Assembly: GCF_030124375.1 (NCBI RefSeq)
Contig: NZ_JASKLS010000001.1
Location: forward strand, 724,700 to 788,699
DNA: 64,000 nucleotides
Origin: Sinorhizobium sp. 6-70
GTDB lineage: Bacteria; Pseudomonadota; Alphaproteobacteria; Rhizobiales; Rhizobiaceae
Reading direction: 5' to 3'
Part shown: positions 33,873-42,012 of the stretch, one piece after another
Layout: every line of letters starts with the position of its first letter
Position numbering within the stretch: the stretch's first letter is position 1
Position numbers and translations under genes: made by a program
The notes under the pieces: model-generated
Database searches by the model: none
What the model was told of the DNA's origin: nothing
The model's input: only the letters and a program-made list of their open reading frames with translations

Positions 33873-35063
33873 CTATTGGGGAACCGGCGCCGGGCAAAGC
33901 CTGCTGTCGTTGGAGGACATCGGCCCGAAACTCTCCTCGGGCTGGCGGCATTCGATCTTCGTGCCCACGACACTATCCCAGCCGTCCATGATGATCTGCC
34001 TCGCCCTTTTTTGCTCTTCGGCACTTGGAAAGGCAGGATCGGCATAGCCCACACCGCCCTCGAACGGCGGCAGGCGGTTGCGCAGTTCGGCCGGTACCTT
34101 TTCGTTGCGCACGAGGTCCGCAAGGCGGATCGGCGAACAATGGCCCTTCAGGAAGGCGAGCTGCGCCTCGTCCGAGTAGAGATATTCCATCCACAGCCGC
34201 GCCGCATGCGGGTGCAGAGCCCGGGCGCTGATCGCCTGCACGTAGATACCCGCGACGGCGCCGGTCTTCGGCTTGACGATTTCGACCTTGGTTTTCCCCG
34301 CAAGGCGGTCGCGGTCGCCGCGCGCCAGATAGTCCCATCGGATGAGGATCGGCGTACGGCCGTCGGCCAGCGAGCGGTAATCGCCGACGATCGGAACGAA
34401 ATTGCCCTTGCCGTGGAGATTAGCGAAGAACTTGAGCCCCTGATTGGCGGCTTCCTCCCTATTCCCGTTCGCGGCCGAAAGACCCGCGGCGAACACGCCC
34501 TGGATCGCCTGGTTCGAGAAAATATCGCCGGCGAGGCCGACAGCGTTCCTGTATTCGGGGGCGAGAAGGTCGGACCAGTCCTTGGGCAGCTTGGCGACCA
34601 GGTTCGCGTTCACCTCGAAAGCGAGCACACCGTAGTAATCGCCGTACCAGTACCCGTCCGCGTCCTTGGCGGCCTCCGGGATCGTGTCCCAGGTAGAGAC
34701 CTTGTAGGGCTGCAGCAGACCCTCGCTCTTCGCCGCCGGGGCGAAGGCGAGACCGATATCGATCACGTCCGGCATCTCCGCGCCGGCCTTGCCCGGCTGC
34801 GTCGTGATGGCCTCGATCTCCTTGGCGGACGGAGCGTCGGGCTGGAGCTCGTTGACGCTCAGCCCGTATTTCGCGGCAAAGCCATCGATGATGTCGCCGT
34901 ATTCGCACCAGTCGCGCGGCAGCGCGATGACGGTGAGCTGCCCTTCTTTTTTGGCGGCCGCCACCAGTTCATCCATAGCGTCAGCGGACGCCGTCGGGGC
35001 GAATGCCACAAAGGCACGCGCCGCAGCCGCCGCCAGGATTATCGCATACCACCTTCGTCTCAC
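33873..35063 (-). CDS. ABC transporter periplasmic substrate-binding protein (iron/polyamine-type), orphan
   Basis: About 396 residues. A signal peptide covers roughly the first 27 residues ([20 protein letters not shown], then ASA). The mature protein has the type-2 binding-protein fold, with [20 protein letters not shown] at its start and the later blocks [15 protein letters not shown] and [14 protein letters not shown] typical of the Fe3+/PotD-like cluster. GTG 35063 is preferred because GGGGGAGGGA lies just upstream. No permease or ATPase adjoins it; the only ABC importer of this class in the window is at 61918-64000. Ligand not inferable. Confidence 0.87.
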   Translation of the reverse strand: MRRRWYAIILAAAAARAFVAFAPTASADAMDELVAAAKKEGQLTVIALPRDWCEYGDIIDGFAAKYGLSVNELQPDAPSAKEIEAITTQPGKAGAEMPDVIDIGLAFAPAAKSEGLLQPYKVSTWDTIPEAAKDADGYWYGDYYGVLAFEVNANLVAKLPKDWSDLLAPEYRNAVGLAGDIFSNQAIQGVFAAGLSAANGNREEAANQGLKFFANLHGKGNFVPIVGDYRSLADGRTPILIRWDYLARGDRDRLAGKTKVEIVKPKTGAVAGIYVQAISARALHPHAARLWMEYLYSDEAQLAFLKGHCSPIRLADLVRNEKVPAELRNRLPPFEGGVGYADPAFPSAEEQKRARQIIMDGWDSVVGTKIECRQPEESFGPMSSNDSRLCPAPVPQ

Positions 35064-35207
35064 GGCCCGTCCCTCCCCCGAGCTTATGGACAGCGGCTGG
35101 AAGAATTTTAGCACCTTCTAAAAGCCTCAGAAAGCGCTCGTCGCATCGTCCGCTTCGCACCAAACAAGGCATCTTCCCTGCAGCAACGGCCGTGCTACAG
35201 TTTGCGT

Positions 35208-35268
35208 TACAGCGCCGCGCGTCCAACCGGACGCGCAACGGTCGCTGTAGCACTTTGAATTGCTGCAT
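35208..35268 (-). repeat. Partial palindromic repeat (hairpin 2 plus linker)
   Basis: Inverted arms TACAGCGCCGCGCGTCC and GGACGCGCAACGGTCGCTGTA, then CACTTTGAATTGCTGCATG. Hairpin 1 is missing. It sits just ahead of the phospholipid-type operon, between divergent genes. Confidence 0.8.
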
Positions 35269-35300
35269 GCGTCATGGGGCTGACGGGGGGTGAAATCCGG

Positions 35301-35945
35301 ATGAAGGCTTTGGTTGCGAAGGTCGCTGCGGCTGCCTTCGTTCTGTTTGCCCGCGCGATAACCGCGGTTCGCGCCATCTGGCCGGAAGAAGGATTGCCGG
35401 CCAAGCCTTGCGTCTATTTTGCCAATCATTCGAGCCACGGCGATTTCGTCCTTGTCTGGGCCGTGCTGCCGCCGAGGCTCAGGCACCGGACCCGCCCGGT
35501 GGCAGGCGCCGAATACTGGCTGAAATCGCATACCAACGCCTTCATCGGGCGCGACGTCTTCAATGCAGTGCTGATCGAGCGTGAGCGGGAGAAGCGGACG
35601 CAGGATCCGGTCGCCCTGATGGTCTCGGCAATCGATGACGGCTCGTCGCTGATCCTCTTTCCCGAGGGCACGCGCAATCAGACCGAGGAAAGGCTGCTCC
35701 CCTTCAAGAGCGGCATTTTCCATCTGGTCGATCAGCGCCCGGAGGTCGATCTCGTGCCGGTATGGATCAACAATTTGAACCGCGTCATGCCGAAGGGCGA
35801 GATCGTGCCGATCCCGCTGATCTGCACCGTCACCTTCGGCAACACGCTCCGCGTCGCACCCGGCGAAGACAAGGAAGCATTTCTCGAACGGATGCGTGCC
35901 GCCCTCCTGGCGCTTGCTCCGAAACCGGCAGGGAGCGGCGAATGA
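35301..35945 (+). CDS. Lysophospholipid acyltransferase (PlsC-like)
   Basis: A 214-residue membrane-associated acyltransferase. NHSSHGDFVLVW holds the HX4D catalytic motif, FPEGTRNQ is the phosphate-binding motif, and DLVPVWINNLNR is the fourth block. The N-terminal 25 residues form a hydrophobic anchor (VAAAAFVLFARAITAV). ATG 35301 follows GGGGGGTG; ATG 35274 upstream sits at the edge of a repeat and lacks a ribosome site. First gene of four joined by ATGA overlaps. It would supply a phosphatidic-acid-like substrate to the next enzyme. Confidence 0.88.
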   Translation: MKALVAKVAAAAFVLFARAITAVRAIWPEEGLPAKPCVYFANHSSHGDFVLVWAVLPPRLRHRTRPVAGAEYWLKSHTNAFIGRDVFNAVLIEREREKRTQDPVALMVSAIDDGSSLILFPEGTRNQTEERLLPFKSGIFHLVDQRPEVDLVPVWINNLNRVMPKGEIVPIPLICTVTFGNTLRVAPGEDKEAFLERMRAALLALAPKPAGSGE

Positions 35946-36892
35946 CTGCGGCAAGCTCCGATCTCGTCACCCTCGTCCTCGGCATCTTCGGCGTGCTGAT
36001 CGTCGCCTCCGCGGTCGGCTGCCTGCTCGAGCGGCGTCTCGCGACCGACGGACCGAACGCGGCGGTCGAAAACCTCAATGCCCGCATCCGCGCCTGGTGG
36101 GCGATGGTCATCCTGATCGGCCTCGCCTTCATCGCCGGCCGCGTCGGCGTTCTCTTCCTCTTCGCCTTCTGCTCCTTTGCGGCGCTCAGGGAATTCATCA
36201 CGCTGATCTACACCCGGCGCGCCGACCACTGGGCACTCGCCTCGGCCTTCTTCCTGGTCCTGCCGATCCAGTATTACCTGCTCTGGGCCGAGGAATACGG
36301 CATTTTCTCGATCTTCATCCCCGTCTATGCCTTCCTGCTGATGCCGATCGTTTCGGTGCTGCGGGGCGATACGGAGCGTTTCCTGCTTCGCGTCGCCGAA
36401 GTGCAATGGGCCCTGATGATCTGCGTCTTCTGCGTCTCGCACGTGCCGGCGTTGCTGACCCTCGACATACCCGGCTACGAAGGGCGCAACGTGCTGCTGA
36501 TCGCCTTCCTGGTGATCGTCGTGCAACTGAGCGACGTGCTGCAATATGTCTGGGGCAAGCTCTTCGGCCGCACCAAGATCGCGCCGAATCTCTCGCCGTC
36601 GAAGACGGTCGAGGGCTTTGTCGGCGGCGTTGCCAGCGCCACGCTGATCGGGGCGGCCCTCTGGTGGATCACGCCGTTCACGCCGGTACAGGCGGGCCTC
36701 CTGTCGTTCATCATCACCCTCATGGGCTTTCTCGGAGGGCTGGTGATGTCGGCGATCAAGCGCGACCGCGGCGTCAAGGACTGGGGCCAGCTCATCGAGG
36801 GTCATGGCGGGCTGATCGACAGGCTGGATTCCGTCGTCTTCTCCGCGCCGATCTTCTTCCACGTCGTGCGCTACTGGTGGTCCCTCTCATGA
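35942..36892 (+). CDS. CdsA-like phosphatidate cytidylyltransferase
   Basis: A 316-residue integral membrane protein with about eight helices. The C-terminal signature SAIKRDRGVKDWGQLIEGHG followed by GLIDRLDS matches the CdsA pattern (S-x-x-K-R-x4-KD ... GHGGxxDRxD). It would turn phosphatidic acid plus CTP into CDP-diacylglycerol. The start overlaps the stop of the PlsC-like gene (ATGA), and its own stop overlaps the next start. It is longer at the N-terminus than housekeeping CdsA, so it is likely a specialised paralogue. Confidence 0.9.
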   Translation: MTAASSDLVTLVLGIFGVLIVASAVGCLLERRLATDGPNAAVENLNARIRAWWAMVILIGLAFIAGRVGVLFLFAFCSFAALREFITLIYTRRADHWALASAFFLVLPIQYYLLWAEEYGIFSIFIPVYAFLLMPIVSVLRGDTERFLLRVAEVQWALMICVFCVSHVPALLTLDIPGYEGRNVLLIAFLVIVVQLSDVLQYVWGKLFGRTKIAPNLSPSKTVEGFVGGVASATLIGAALWWITPFTPVQAGLLSFIITLMGFLGGLVMSAIKRDRGVKDWGQLIEGHGGLIDRLDSVVFSAPIFFHVVRYWWSLS

Positions 36893-37278
36893 GGGTGTTG
36901 AGCCGCTGGGCGAGAAGCAGCATGGTGCACGTGCTCTTCGCCTTTCTGGCCATGGGCGGCTGGGCGGTCTTCGCCAACAGCGGCCATCCCATGCCACAGC
37001 CGCTTATCTCGGGCTTTCTGCAAGGCGCTTTGTCGGCCGGCCTCACGCTTTTCCTCAAGTCCGTGATCGACGGGCTATCGAGGCGCTTCGGCGGGCCTTC
37101 GCGTTTCTGGGCGCCGCCGCTGATCGCCTGCCTCGGCTCGGCAAGCCTGCTGGTAACGCTCCACGCCCTTGGTAGAACGCCCGAAATACTGAAAACCGTC
37201 GCGGTTCCGCTGCTGGTCTCGACGACCTACGGGTGGACCTATGCGTATTCGATCTCCAGGAAGAGAGGCGAACCATGA
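36889..37278 (+). CDS. Small four-helix membrane protein in phospholipid-type operon
   Basis: A 129-residue hydrophobic protein not recognised by family. Helices lie near residues 12-29 (VHVLFAFLAMGGWAVFA), 38-60, 73-90 and 100-120. There is a short basic C-terminus (YAYSISRKRGEP). It is coupled by ATGA overlaps on both sides, so it is made together with the CdsA-like and transferase enzymes. A role as a scaffold, lipid carrier or flippase subunit is only inference from size and context. Confidence 0.8.
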   Translation: MRVLSRWARSSMVHVLFAFLAMGGWAVFANSGHPMPQPLISGFLQGALSAGLTLFLKSVIDGLSRRFGGPSRFWAPPLIACLGSASLLVTLHALGRTPEILKTVAVPLLVSTTYGWTYAYSISRKRGEP

Positions 37279-37925
37279 CCGAGACAGGCGACCGGCGGCC
37301 GCTTGCAAGCCGCAACACGCGCTGGGCTGGCACGATCGCCCGATGGATGGCGGCGCGGGCGATCACGCCCAATCAGATCTCGCAGGCGAGCATGGTGGCG
37401 GCCGCTCTCGCCGGCGGGGCGTTCCTCCTGGCGGGTCAGAGCATGGGCGCGACGCGGATCGTCTGCCTGCTTCTAGCAGCCCTGTTCTGCCAGCTCCGGC
37501 TGCTCTGCAACCTCTTCGACGGCATGGTCGCCGTCGAGGGCGGCAAGGGCGAGCCGGATGGCCCCTTCTGGAACGAGTTTCCCGATCGTGTCGCCGACAT
37601 CCTGATATTCGCGGGGCTCGGCTACGGCATCGGCGCACCCGGCCTCGGCTGGGCGGCCGCCGCCTTCGCCGTGCTCACCGCCTATATCCGCGAGCTTGGC
37701 CGCGCCACCGGAAACCCGAGCGATTTTTCCGGGCCGATGGCCAAGCAGCACCGCATGGCGACGGTCACCGCCGCCGCGGCCATCTCCATCCTGGAGCCCG
37801 TATGGCAAGGCCATAACGAGGTGCTGGCGATCGGCCTCTGGGTTGTCGCACTCGGCGCGGCGCTGACGGCGTTCCGCCGCGGACAGACATTGGTGCGGCG
37901 GCTGAAAGAGCCGGGCAAACACTGA
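37275..37925 (+). CDS. CDP-alcohol phosphatidyltransferase-fold protein with atypical motif
   Basis: A 216-residue, six-helix membrane enzyme of the class that joins CDP-diacylglycerol to an alcohol. The family motif D-x2-DG-x2-AR-x8-G-x3-D-x3-D is present with exact spacing, but reads N79-LF-D82-G-MV-A-V87 ... G96-PFW-N100-EFP-D104. Two of four aspartates are asparagine and the Arg is Val. The rest (ITPNQISQASM, QHRMATVTAAAA) fits the fold. Either a distinct sub-family or changed metal/CDP binding is implied. Last gene of the coupled operon; GAGAGGCGAACC precedes ATG. Confidence 0.85.
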   Translation: MTETGDRRPLASRNTRWAGTIARWMAARAITPNQISQASMVAAALAGGAFLLAGQSMGATRIVCLLLAALFCQLRLLCNLFDGMVAVEGGKGEPDGPFWNEFPDRVADILIFAGLGYGIGAPGLGWAAAAFAVLTAYIRELGRATGNPSDFSGPMAKQHRMATVTAAAAISILEPVWQGHNEVLAIGLWVVALGAALTAFRRGQTLVRRLKEPGKH

Positions 37926-38028
37926 TCCTGCCACTGCCGGCGAGCTGCGACGAAAGATTGGCTTCGATATAGCTGGTTGTCTTGCGCAGCCGCTACGGTG
38001 CAGGCGGCAGCGCCCGGGAACCTCCAGT

Positions 38029-38595
38029 TCAATCCTTTCCCGCGAGCAGCCGCCCCTCGACCCGCGCCAGTGCGCGTTCGAACACTGCCGTATCGTCGAG
38101 CGCGCGACCGAGAACCAGTGCGCCCTGAATGGCGATCACCGCCTCTTCGGCAAGCTCGCCCGCTCTGGCCGGGTCATTGCCAGCTTTTTCGAGAGCCGTG
38201 GCGAGCGCCGCCCGCCACTCGGCGAAATAGTCGCGCACCTGATCGGCGAAGCGGTCCCGGACATCGTCGAGCGCGAAGGCGCCGACGAGGCAGACGCGGC
38301 GGCCCGAGCGGAAATAGTCCGCCACCGACCGGCACATGGCGCTGATCGCCATGCGGGGATCCTCCGCCTCGCGAAGCGGCAGGTAGACGTGTTCCTCGAA
38401 CCATTGGCCGATGTCGCGGAGCACCGTCGTCGCCATCTCCTCCTTCCCGCCCGGGAAGAAATGGTAGAGGCTGCCCTTGCCGAGCCCGGTCTTCTCGCTG
38501 ATGACCGAAAGGCTCGCGCCTTCGAAGCCATGCTCCCGGAAAATCTCGGCGAGGACGGGAGTGACGTCCGAGCGCTCCGCGACGATCTTTGCCAT
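38029..38595 (-). CDS. TetR-family transcriptional regulator
   Basis: A 188-residue TetR regulator. The helix-turn-helix covers VLAEIFREHGFEGASLSVIS and GLGKGSLYHFFPGGKEEM near residues 15-55, followed by a C-terminal ligand domain with RRVCLVGAFAL. It begins 4 bp after the stop of the DUF1348 gene on the same strand, so the two are co-translated and it probably regulates that short operon. No palindromic operator as clear as the one at 14517 was found. Confidence 0.88.
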   Translation of the reverse strand: MAKIVAERSDVTPVLAEIFREHGFEGASLSVISEKTGLGKGSLYHFFPGGKEEMATTVLRDIGQWFEEHVYLPLREAEDPRMAISAMCRSVADYFRSGRRVCLVGAFALDDVRDRFADQVRDYFAEWRAALATALEKAGNDPARAGELAEEAVIAIQGALVLGRALDDTAVFERALARVEGRLLAGKD

Positions 38596-38599
38596 GATG

Positions 38600-39073
38600 T
38601 TACAATCCGAGTTCCGAAAGGCCGGGATGATCCGCCGGCCGCGGCCCGGACCTGTCCCAGAAGAACTTCCGGTCCGCTTCCTTGATCGGCATGTCGTTGA
38701 TCGAGGCGTGGCGCGTGTGCATCAGGCCGTTTTCATCGAACTCCCAGTTCTCGTTGCCATAGGCGCGATACCAGTTGCCGGCGTCATCGTGATACTCATA
38801 GGCGAAGCGCACCGCGATCCGGTTGCCGTCATGCGCCCAGAGCTCCTTGATCAGGCGATATTCGAGCTCCTTATTCCACTTGCGCGTCAGGAAAGCGACA
38901 ATCGCCTCACGGCCCTCCACGAATTCAGCGCGGTTGCGCCAATGGCTGTCGACGGTATAGGCGCGCGACACTCTTTCCGGATCGCGGCTGTTCCATCCGT
39001 CTTCGGCAGCGCGGATCTTTTGAATGGCGGTCTCGCGGGTGAAGGGCGGCAGCGGCGGACGTTGTTCGGACAT
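38600..39073 (-). CDS. DUF1348 (NTF2-like fold) protein
   Basis: A 158-residue SnoaL/NTF2-like cone-fold protein of the DUF1348 family. The blocks [50 protein letters not shown] and [20 protein letters not shown] are close to the family consensus. ATG 39073 is used because AAGGAG then lies six bases upstream; ATG 39079 directly abuts that site. Function unknown; members are often near TetR regulators and NAD(P)-dependent enzymes. First gene of the pair with the TetR regulator. Confidence 0.88.
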   Translation of the reverse strand: MSEQRPPLPPFTRETAIQKIRAAEDGWNSRDPERVSRAYTVDSHWRNRAEFVEGREAIVAFLTRKWNKELEYRLIKELWAHDGNRIAVRFAYEYHDDAGNWYRAYGNENWEFDENGLMHTRHASINDMPIKEADRKFFWDRSGPRPADHPGLSELGL

Positions 39074-39312
39074 CTTCATCTCCTTCGTTAGCCAGTGTAC
39101 TGATCGGTCAACTATGTTCCAATCGGTACAGCCAAGACGGAGGCACGTCAATGCCGACGTTTCGTGCACCGCCAATTTGCCGTGCGAATCTGAAAAACAC
39201 GCGCAAAACCGCCCCCGTACCGTGATGCCGCCACTGGCCAGTTTTGCTGCACCATGGGTTCTGGTAAGTGTGTCGTACAATCGCCGGTGGAGGCGACTCA
39301 GGAGGAACTTGA

Positions 39313-40326
39313 TTGCGTCTCGCAGCACGAATACTCGTCGCCGTCTTTCTCGCCCTTGCCACCGCGCTCGTTACCGTCTGGGCGGCGCTCGCCCTTTGGT
39401 ACCGCCTTCCCTTTCCGGAGCTGGCGAAAGCCGTGGCGAGCGGTGCTTTTGTCCTGCTTGGCCTCGCCACGATCGTCGCGCTCTTCACCCGCTGGCGTTA
39501 CCGCGCCGGCGCCGTATTTATCGTGGCGCTTGGCGTCATGCTCGGCTGGTGGAGCACGATCAGGCCGCCGAGGGACGCCGACTGGGCGCCGGACGTCGCG
39601 CGCCAGGTGACGGGCACGCTGAACGGCAATCTGCTGACGCTCACGAATGTCCGCGACTTCGAGTGGCGCAGCAATAGCGACTTCACCGAACGCTGGACGA
39701 CCCGCACCTACGATCTCGACAAGCTGCGGTCGCTCGATCTCTTCATGTCCTACTGGGCCGGCCCGGAAATGGCGCATGTCATCATGAGCTTCGGCTTCGA
39801 GGGCGGCGACCAGCTCGCCTGGTCGATCGAGGTGAAGCGGCGCATCGGCGGCCAGTTCTCGCCCGTTGCCGATCTTTTCAAGAGCAATCCGCTGGTGATC
39901 GTCGCAGCCGATGAGCGCGACGTCGTCCGCGTGCGGTCGAACGTTCGCGGAGAGGACGTCCAGATCTATCGTCTCAGGGCCCCGCCGGAAGCCGCCAAGA
40001 CACTGCTGCTCGAATATGTCCGGGACGCCAACGCGCTCGCCACGACGCCGGAGTTCTACAACTCGATCACCACCAACTGCACGACGACCATCGTCAAGAT
40101 GATGCGCGCCGTCGGCGACGTCGTCCCCGGTGACTGGCGGCTGATCGTCAACGGCTATCTTCCCGACTATGCCTATGATCGCGGCGCGGTGGACACGAGC
40201 CTGCCGCTTGCCGAATTGCGGACGCTCGCCCACATCAAGGACCGAGCTCAGGCGGCCGGCCTGTCCCCGGACTTTTCCGGGCTGATCCGCGTCGGAGTGC
40301 CCTCCCCGCCGCCGCGCACGCCTTGA
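39313..40326 (+). CDS. DUF4105 membrane protein, TTG start
   Basis: A 337-residue protein with three N-terminal membrane helices (residues 5-27, 40-58, 65-82) and a periplasmic or lumenal domain of the DUF4105 family: [35 protein letters not shown], then [17 protein letters not shown], where the conserved Asn-Cys-Thr lies and suggests a cysteine-peptidase-like (NlpC/P60-related) site. The start is TTG at 39313 with GGAGG seven bases before; no ATG or GTG fits the first helix. No operon partner. Catalytic role unproven. Confidence 0.87.
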   Translation: MRLAARILVAVFLALATALVTVWAALALWYRLPFPELAKAVASGAFVLLGLATIVALFTRWRYRAGAVFIVALGVMLGWWSTIRPPRDADWAPDVARQVTGTLNGNLLTLTNVRDFEWRSNSDFTERWTTRTYDLDKLRSLDLFMSYWAGPEMAHVIMSFGFEGGDQLAWSIEVKRRIGGQFSPVADLFKSNPLVIVAADERDVVRVRSNVRGEDVQIYRLRAPPEAAKTLLLEYVRDANALATTPEFYNSITTNCTTTIVKMMRAVGDVVPGDWRLIVNGYLPDYAYDRGAVDTSLPLAELRTLAHIKDRAQAAGLSPDFSGLIRVGVPSPPPRTP

Positions 40327-40365
40327 TGCTGTTCGGCACGGTCGGCGCGACCTTGAAGAGCGCCG

Positions 40366-40575
40366 TCACGCCTTCCAGGCGGCCTCGCTCTTTTGTTCAT
40401 AGTGGGTGAAGGCCTTGACCAGCCCGCCGAGCACCTCCGCCGAGGTCTCGAACATCGCCTTGAATTGCGGGTCGTCGACCTTGTCGATGTCCTCACGCAG
40501 GTGGACGATGAGGGCGTTCAGCTCGCCCTTCATCTTCTGCGTATGATGCGTCGCATTTGCATCGGTGTGAGCCAT
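40366..40575 (-). CDS. Small helical hypothetical protein
   Basis: A 69-residue acidic, helical protein: MAHTDANATHHTQKMKGELN, then ALIVHLREDIDKVDDPQFKA and LVKAFTHYEQKSEAAWK. No signal or membrane helix. ATG 40575 follows GAAGGGAGAGCAG; residues upstream in the same frame look non-coding. The style resembles small rhizobial stress-related or DNA-associated proteins, but I do not recognise it. Confidence 0.65.
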   Translation of the reverse strand: MAHTDANATHHTQKMKGELNALIVHLREDIDKVDDPQFKAMFETSAEVLGGLVKAFTHYEQKSEAAWKA

Positions 40576-40848
40576 CTCTGCTCTCCCTTCGAAATCGGTT
40601 GGACGACGGCACCGCGCCCTCCTCAGACGCCGAAAAGCTCGCCGGTAACAGTTTGAATTTACGCACGATTCCTTCCAGTTTCCATTTGGATCAGGAAACC
40701 ATGCCACAGGCTGAACGTTTCGGATTTCGCTTGGTTCCGGGAGCGACCGTCGTCGCACGGAAGACAATCGTGTTTCGTTACAGATCGCCCCTAAAAGTTA
40801 CTGGACCGGGGCCTGGGATTTGGCAAATATGAGCACGCAAATCCGTGA

Positions 40849-40868
40849 GAATTCTTTTCAAAGAATTC
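40849..40868. repeat. Perfect 9-bp palindrome
   Basis: GAATTCTTT, TC, AAAGAATTC, flanked by TGA and TTTCA. It could be a regulator-binding site upstream of the orphan terminator. No known box was matched with confidence. Confidence 0.45.
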
Positions 40869-41068
40869 ATTTCAGTAGCCATTTAGATCAGAGCTCGCTG
40901 GTGTCAGTCGGGCTCTGATTGTGAGTGCGAACTCGCAGGAATGGCGGCGGTTCCCGGGGGGGGGGTGTAAACGGATTGGCCCCGAAGTTTTCGTCGGGCG
41001 GGCACGGCGTTTCTGGCAATAGATGAGCGCCAGTAGATTGGCAGGCATTTCGTCGCAGACTACCATCA

Positions 41069-41102
41069 GAGCCCGTTTCTTTTGGAGCGGGCTCTGTTTT
41101 TG
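41069..41102 (+). terminator. Strong intrinsic terminator without assigned gene
   Basis: AGAGCCCG (41069-41076) pairs with CGGGCTCT (41089-41096) and is followed by GTTTTTGCG. GC-rich stem plus T-run on the + strand fits Rho-independent termination. The nearest + strand gene upstream ends at 40326 with a minus-strand gene between, so the transcript it ends is probably non-coding. Confidence 0.7.
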
Positions 41103-41178
41103 CGTTTCGGGGCACGGCGCGATGCCAGGAACCAAAGATCGGGAGAAGCGTTCGGGGACTTCGGAAGGAGAGCATCCG

Positions 41179-41559
41179 ATGGAACCGATTTTCACTCGAT
41201 TTGCGAACAAGATGTCCGATCTCGCCGGGCGGCCGGCGACATTCGCCATCGCATTCCTGTCGATCGTCATCTGGGGCTTATGTGGGCCGGTATTCGATTT
41301 CTCGCAAAACTGGCAACTCGTAGTAAATACCACGACAACGATCACGACATTCCTGATGGTTTTCGTTCTGCAGAACTCGCAAAACCGCGATGGCCAGGCC
41401 CTTCAGGCCAAGCTCGATGAGTTGATCCGCACCAGCAGTGCCGAAAATCGCTTCATGGGCATCGAGGAACTCGACGGCAAGGAACTGAGGAAGGCTCGCG
41501 ACGACATAAACGGCAAGGCTGAAGCGCAAGAGCGCTGCACCGGAAGCAGCGCCGAGTGA
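41179..41559 (+). CDS. Low-affinity iron permease family membrane protein
   Basis: A 126-residue protein of the low-affinity iron permease (PF04120) family: FTRFANKMSDLAGRPATFAI, then IVIWGLCGPVFDFSQNWQLV with the family TTTTITTFLMVFVLQNSQNRD block and LQAKLDELIR. Two membrane helices are clear, near residues 19-37 and 47-65. GGAAGGAG lies eight bases before ATG. The bacterial members are named from fungal Fet4, and iron transport by them is not well shown. It follows an intrinsic terminator, so its own promoter or a leader control is expected. Confidence 0.88.
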   Translation: MEPIFTRFANKMSDLAGRPATFAIAFLSIVIWGLCGPVFDFSQNWQLVVNTTTTITTFLMVFVLQNSQNRDGQALQAKLDELIRTSSAENRFMGIEELDGKELRKARDDINGKAEAQERCTGSSAE

Positions 41560-41760
41560 ACCATGCCCGCATCAATCTCCAGTTCGGGAGATCGAAATGC
41601 GCATCCACGGAAACGCCTGCGGTCACAACCTCAACGACAACGCCCGCCTGTTGTCTGTCCCGTCGACGGCCCCTTCCGCCGCTTCCCGTAGGCCGGTGCC
41701 CGCGACCGCGATCCGCTCATCAACCCCGTTGAGAGGATCGCGCCGGATTGCGAGCATCGG

Positions 41761-42006
41761 TCAAGACCGGCGGACACCGCTTCGGCTGCTCGTGGCAAGC
41801 TTCAGCCATGGCGCCGTATGGAAGACGCTCATGAGCAGGTACATCAGCGCCATCCCGTCCAGGGGCAAACCGTCTGGCGTGGAGGAGCAGATCATGTCGG
41901 CGCCACCCGTTGCAGCCGTCAGCAGTGCCATGACCGCGAAAGTGGGGGCAGCGGCAAGGCACAGCCAGTCGGCTGCGCCTTTCGAGTTCTCGGGATGGCG
42001 CAACAT
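41761..42006 (-). CDS. Small membrane protein downstream of DUF899 gene
   Basis: An 81-residue protein with two hydrophobic helices (LAAAPTFAVMALLTAATGG and LDGMALMYLLMSVFHTAPWL) and a basic C-terminus. It starts 6 bp after the DUF899 stop, so coupling is likely. Similar two-helix proteins commonly accompany DUF899 genes (from memory). Function unknown. Confidence 0.7.
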   Translation of the reverse strand: MLRHPENSKGAADWLCLAAAPTFAVMALLTAATGGADMICSSTPDGLPLDGMALMYLLMSVFHTAPWLKLATSSRSGVRRS

Positions 42007-42012
42007 CGGATG

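Larger units (their letters stand above)
40576..41178. other. Non-coding interval with orphan terminator
   Basis: About 600 bases with no gene. It contains the inverted repeat GAATTCTTT/AAAGAATTC (40849-40868), a run of ten G at 40956-40965, and an intrinsic terminator at 41069-41102 that faces + and has no known gene before it. A small RNA ending there, or a regulated leader of the iron-permease-family gene, would explain it. Confidence 0.5.

Noticed and set aside
41560..41760. A small gene between the iron-permease-family gene and the DUF899 cluster
   Set aside because: Frames here are Arg/Ser/Pro-rich with no start context; left as unassigned intergenic DNA.
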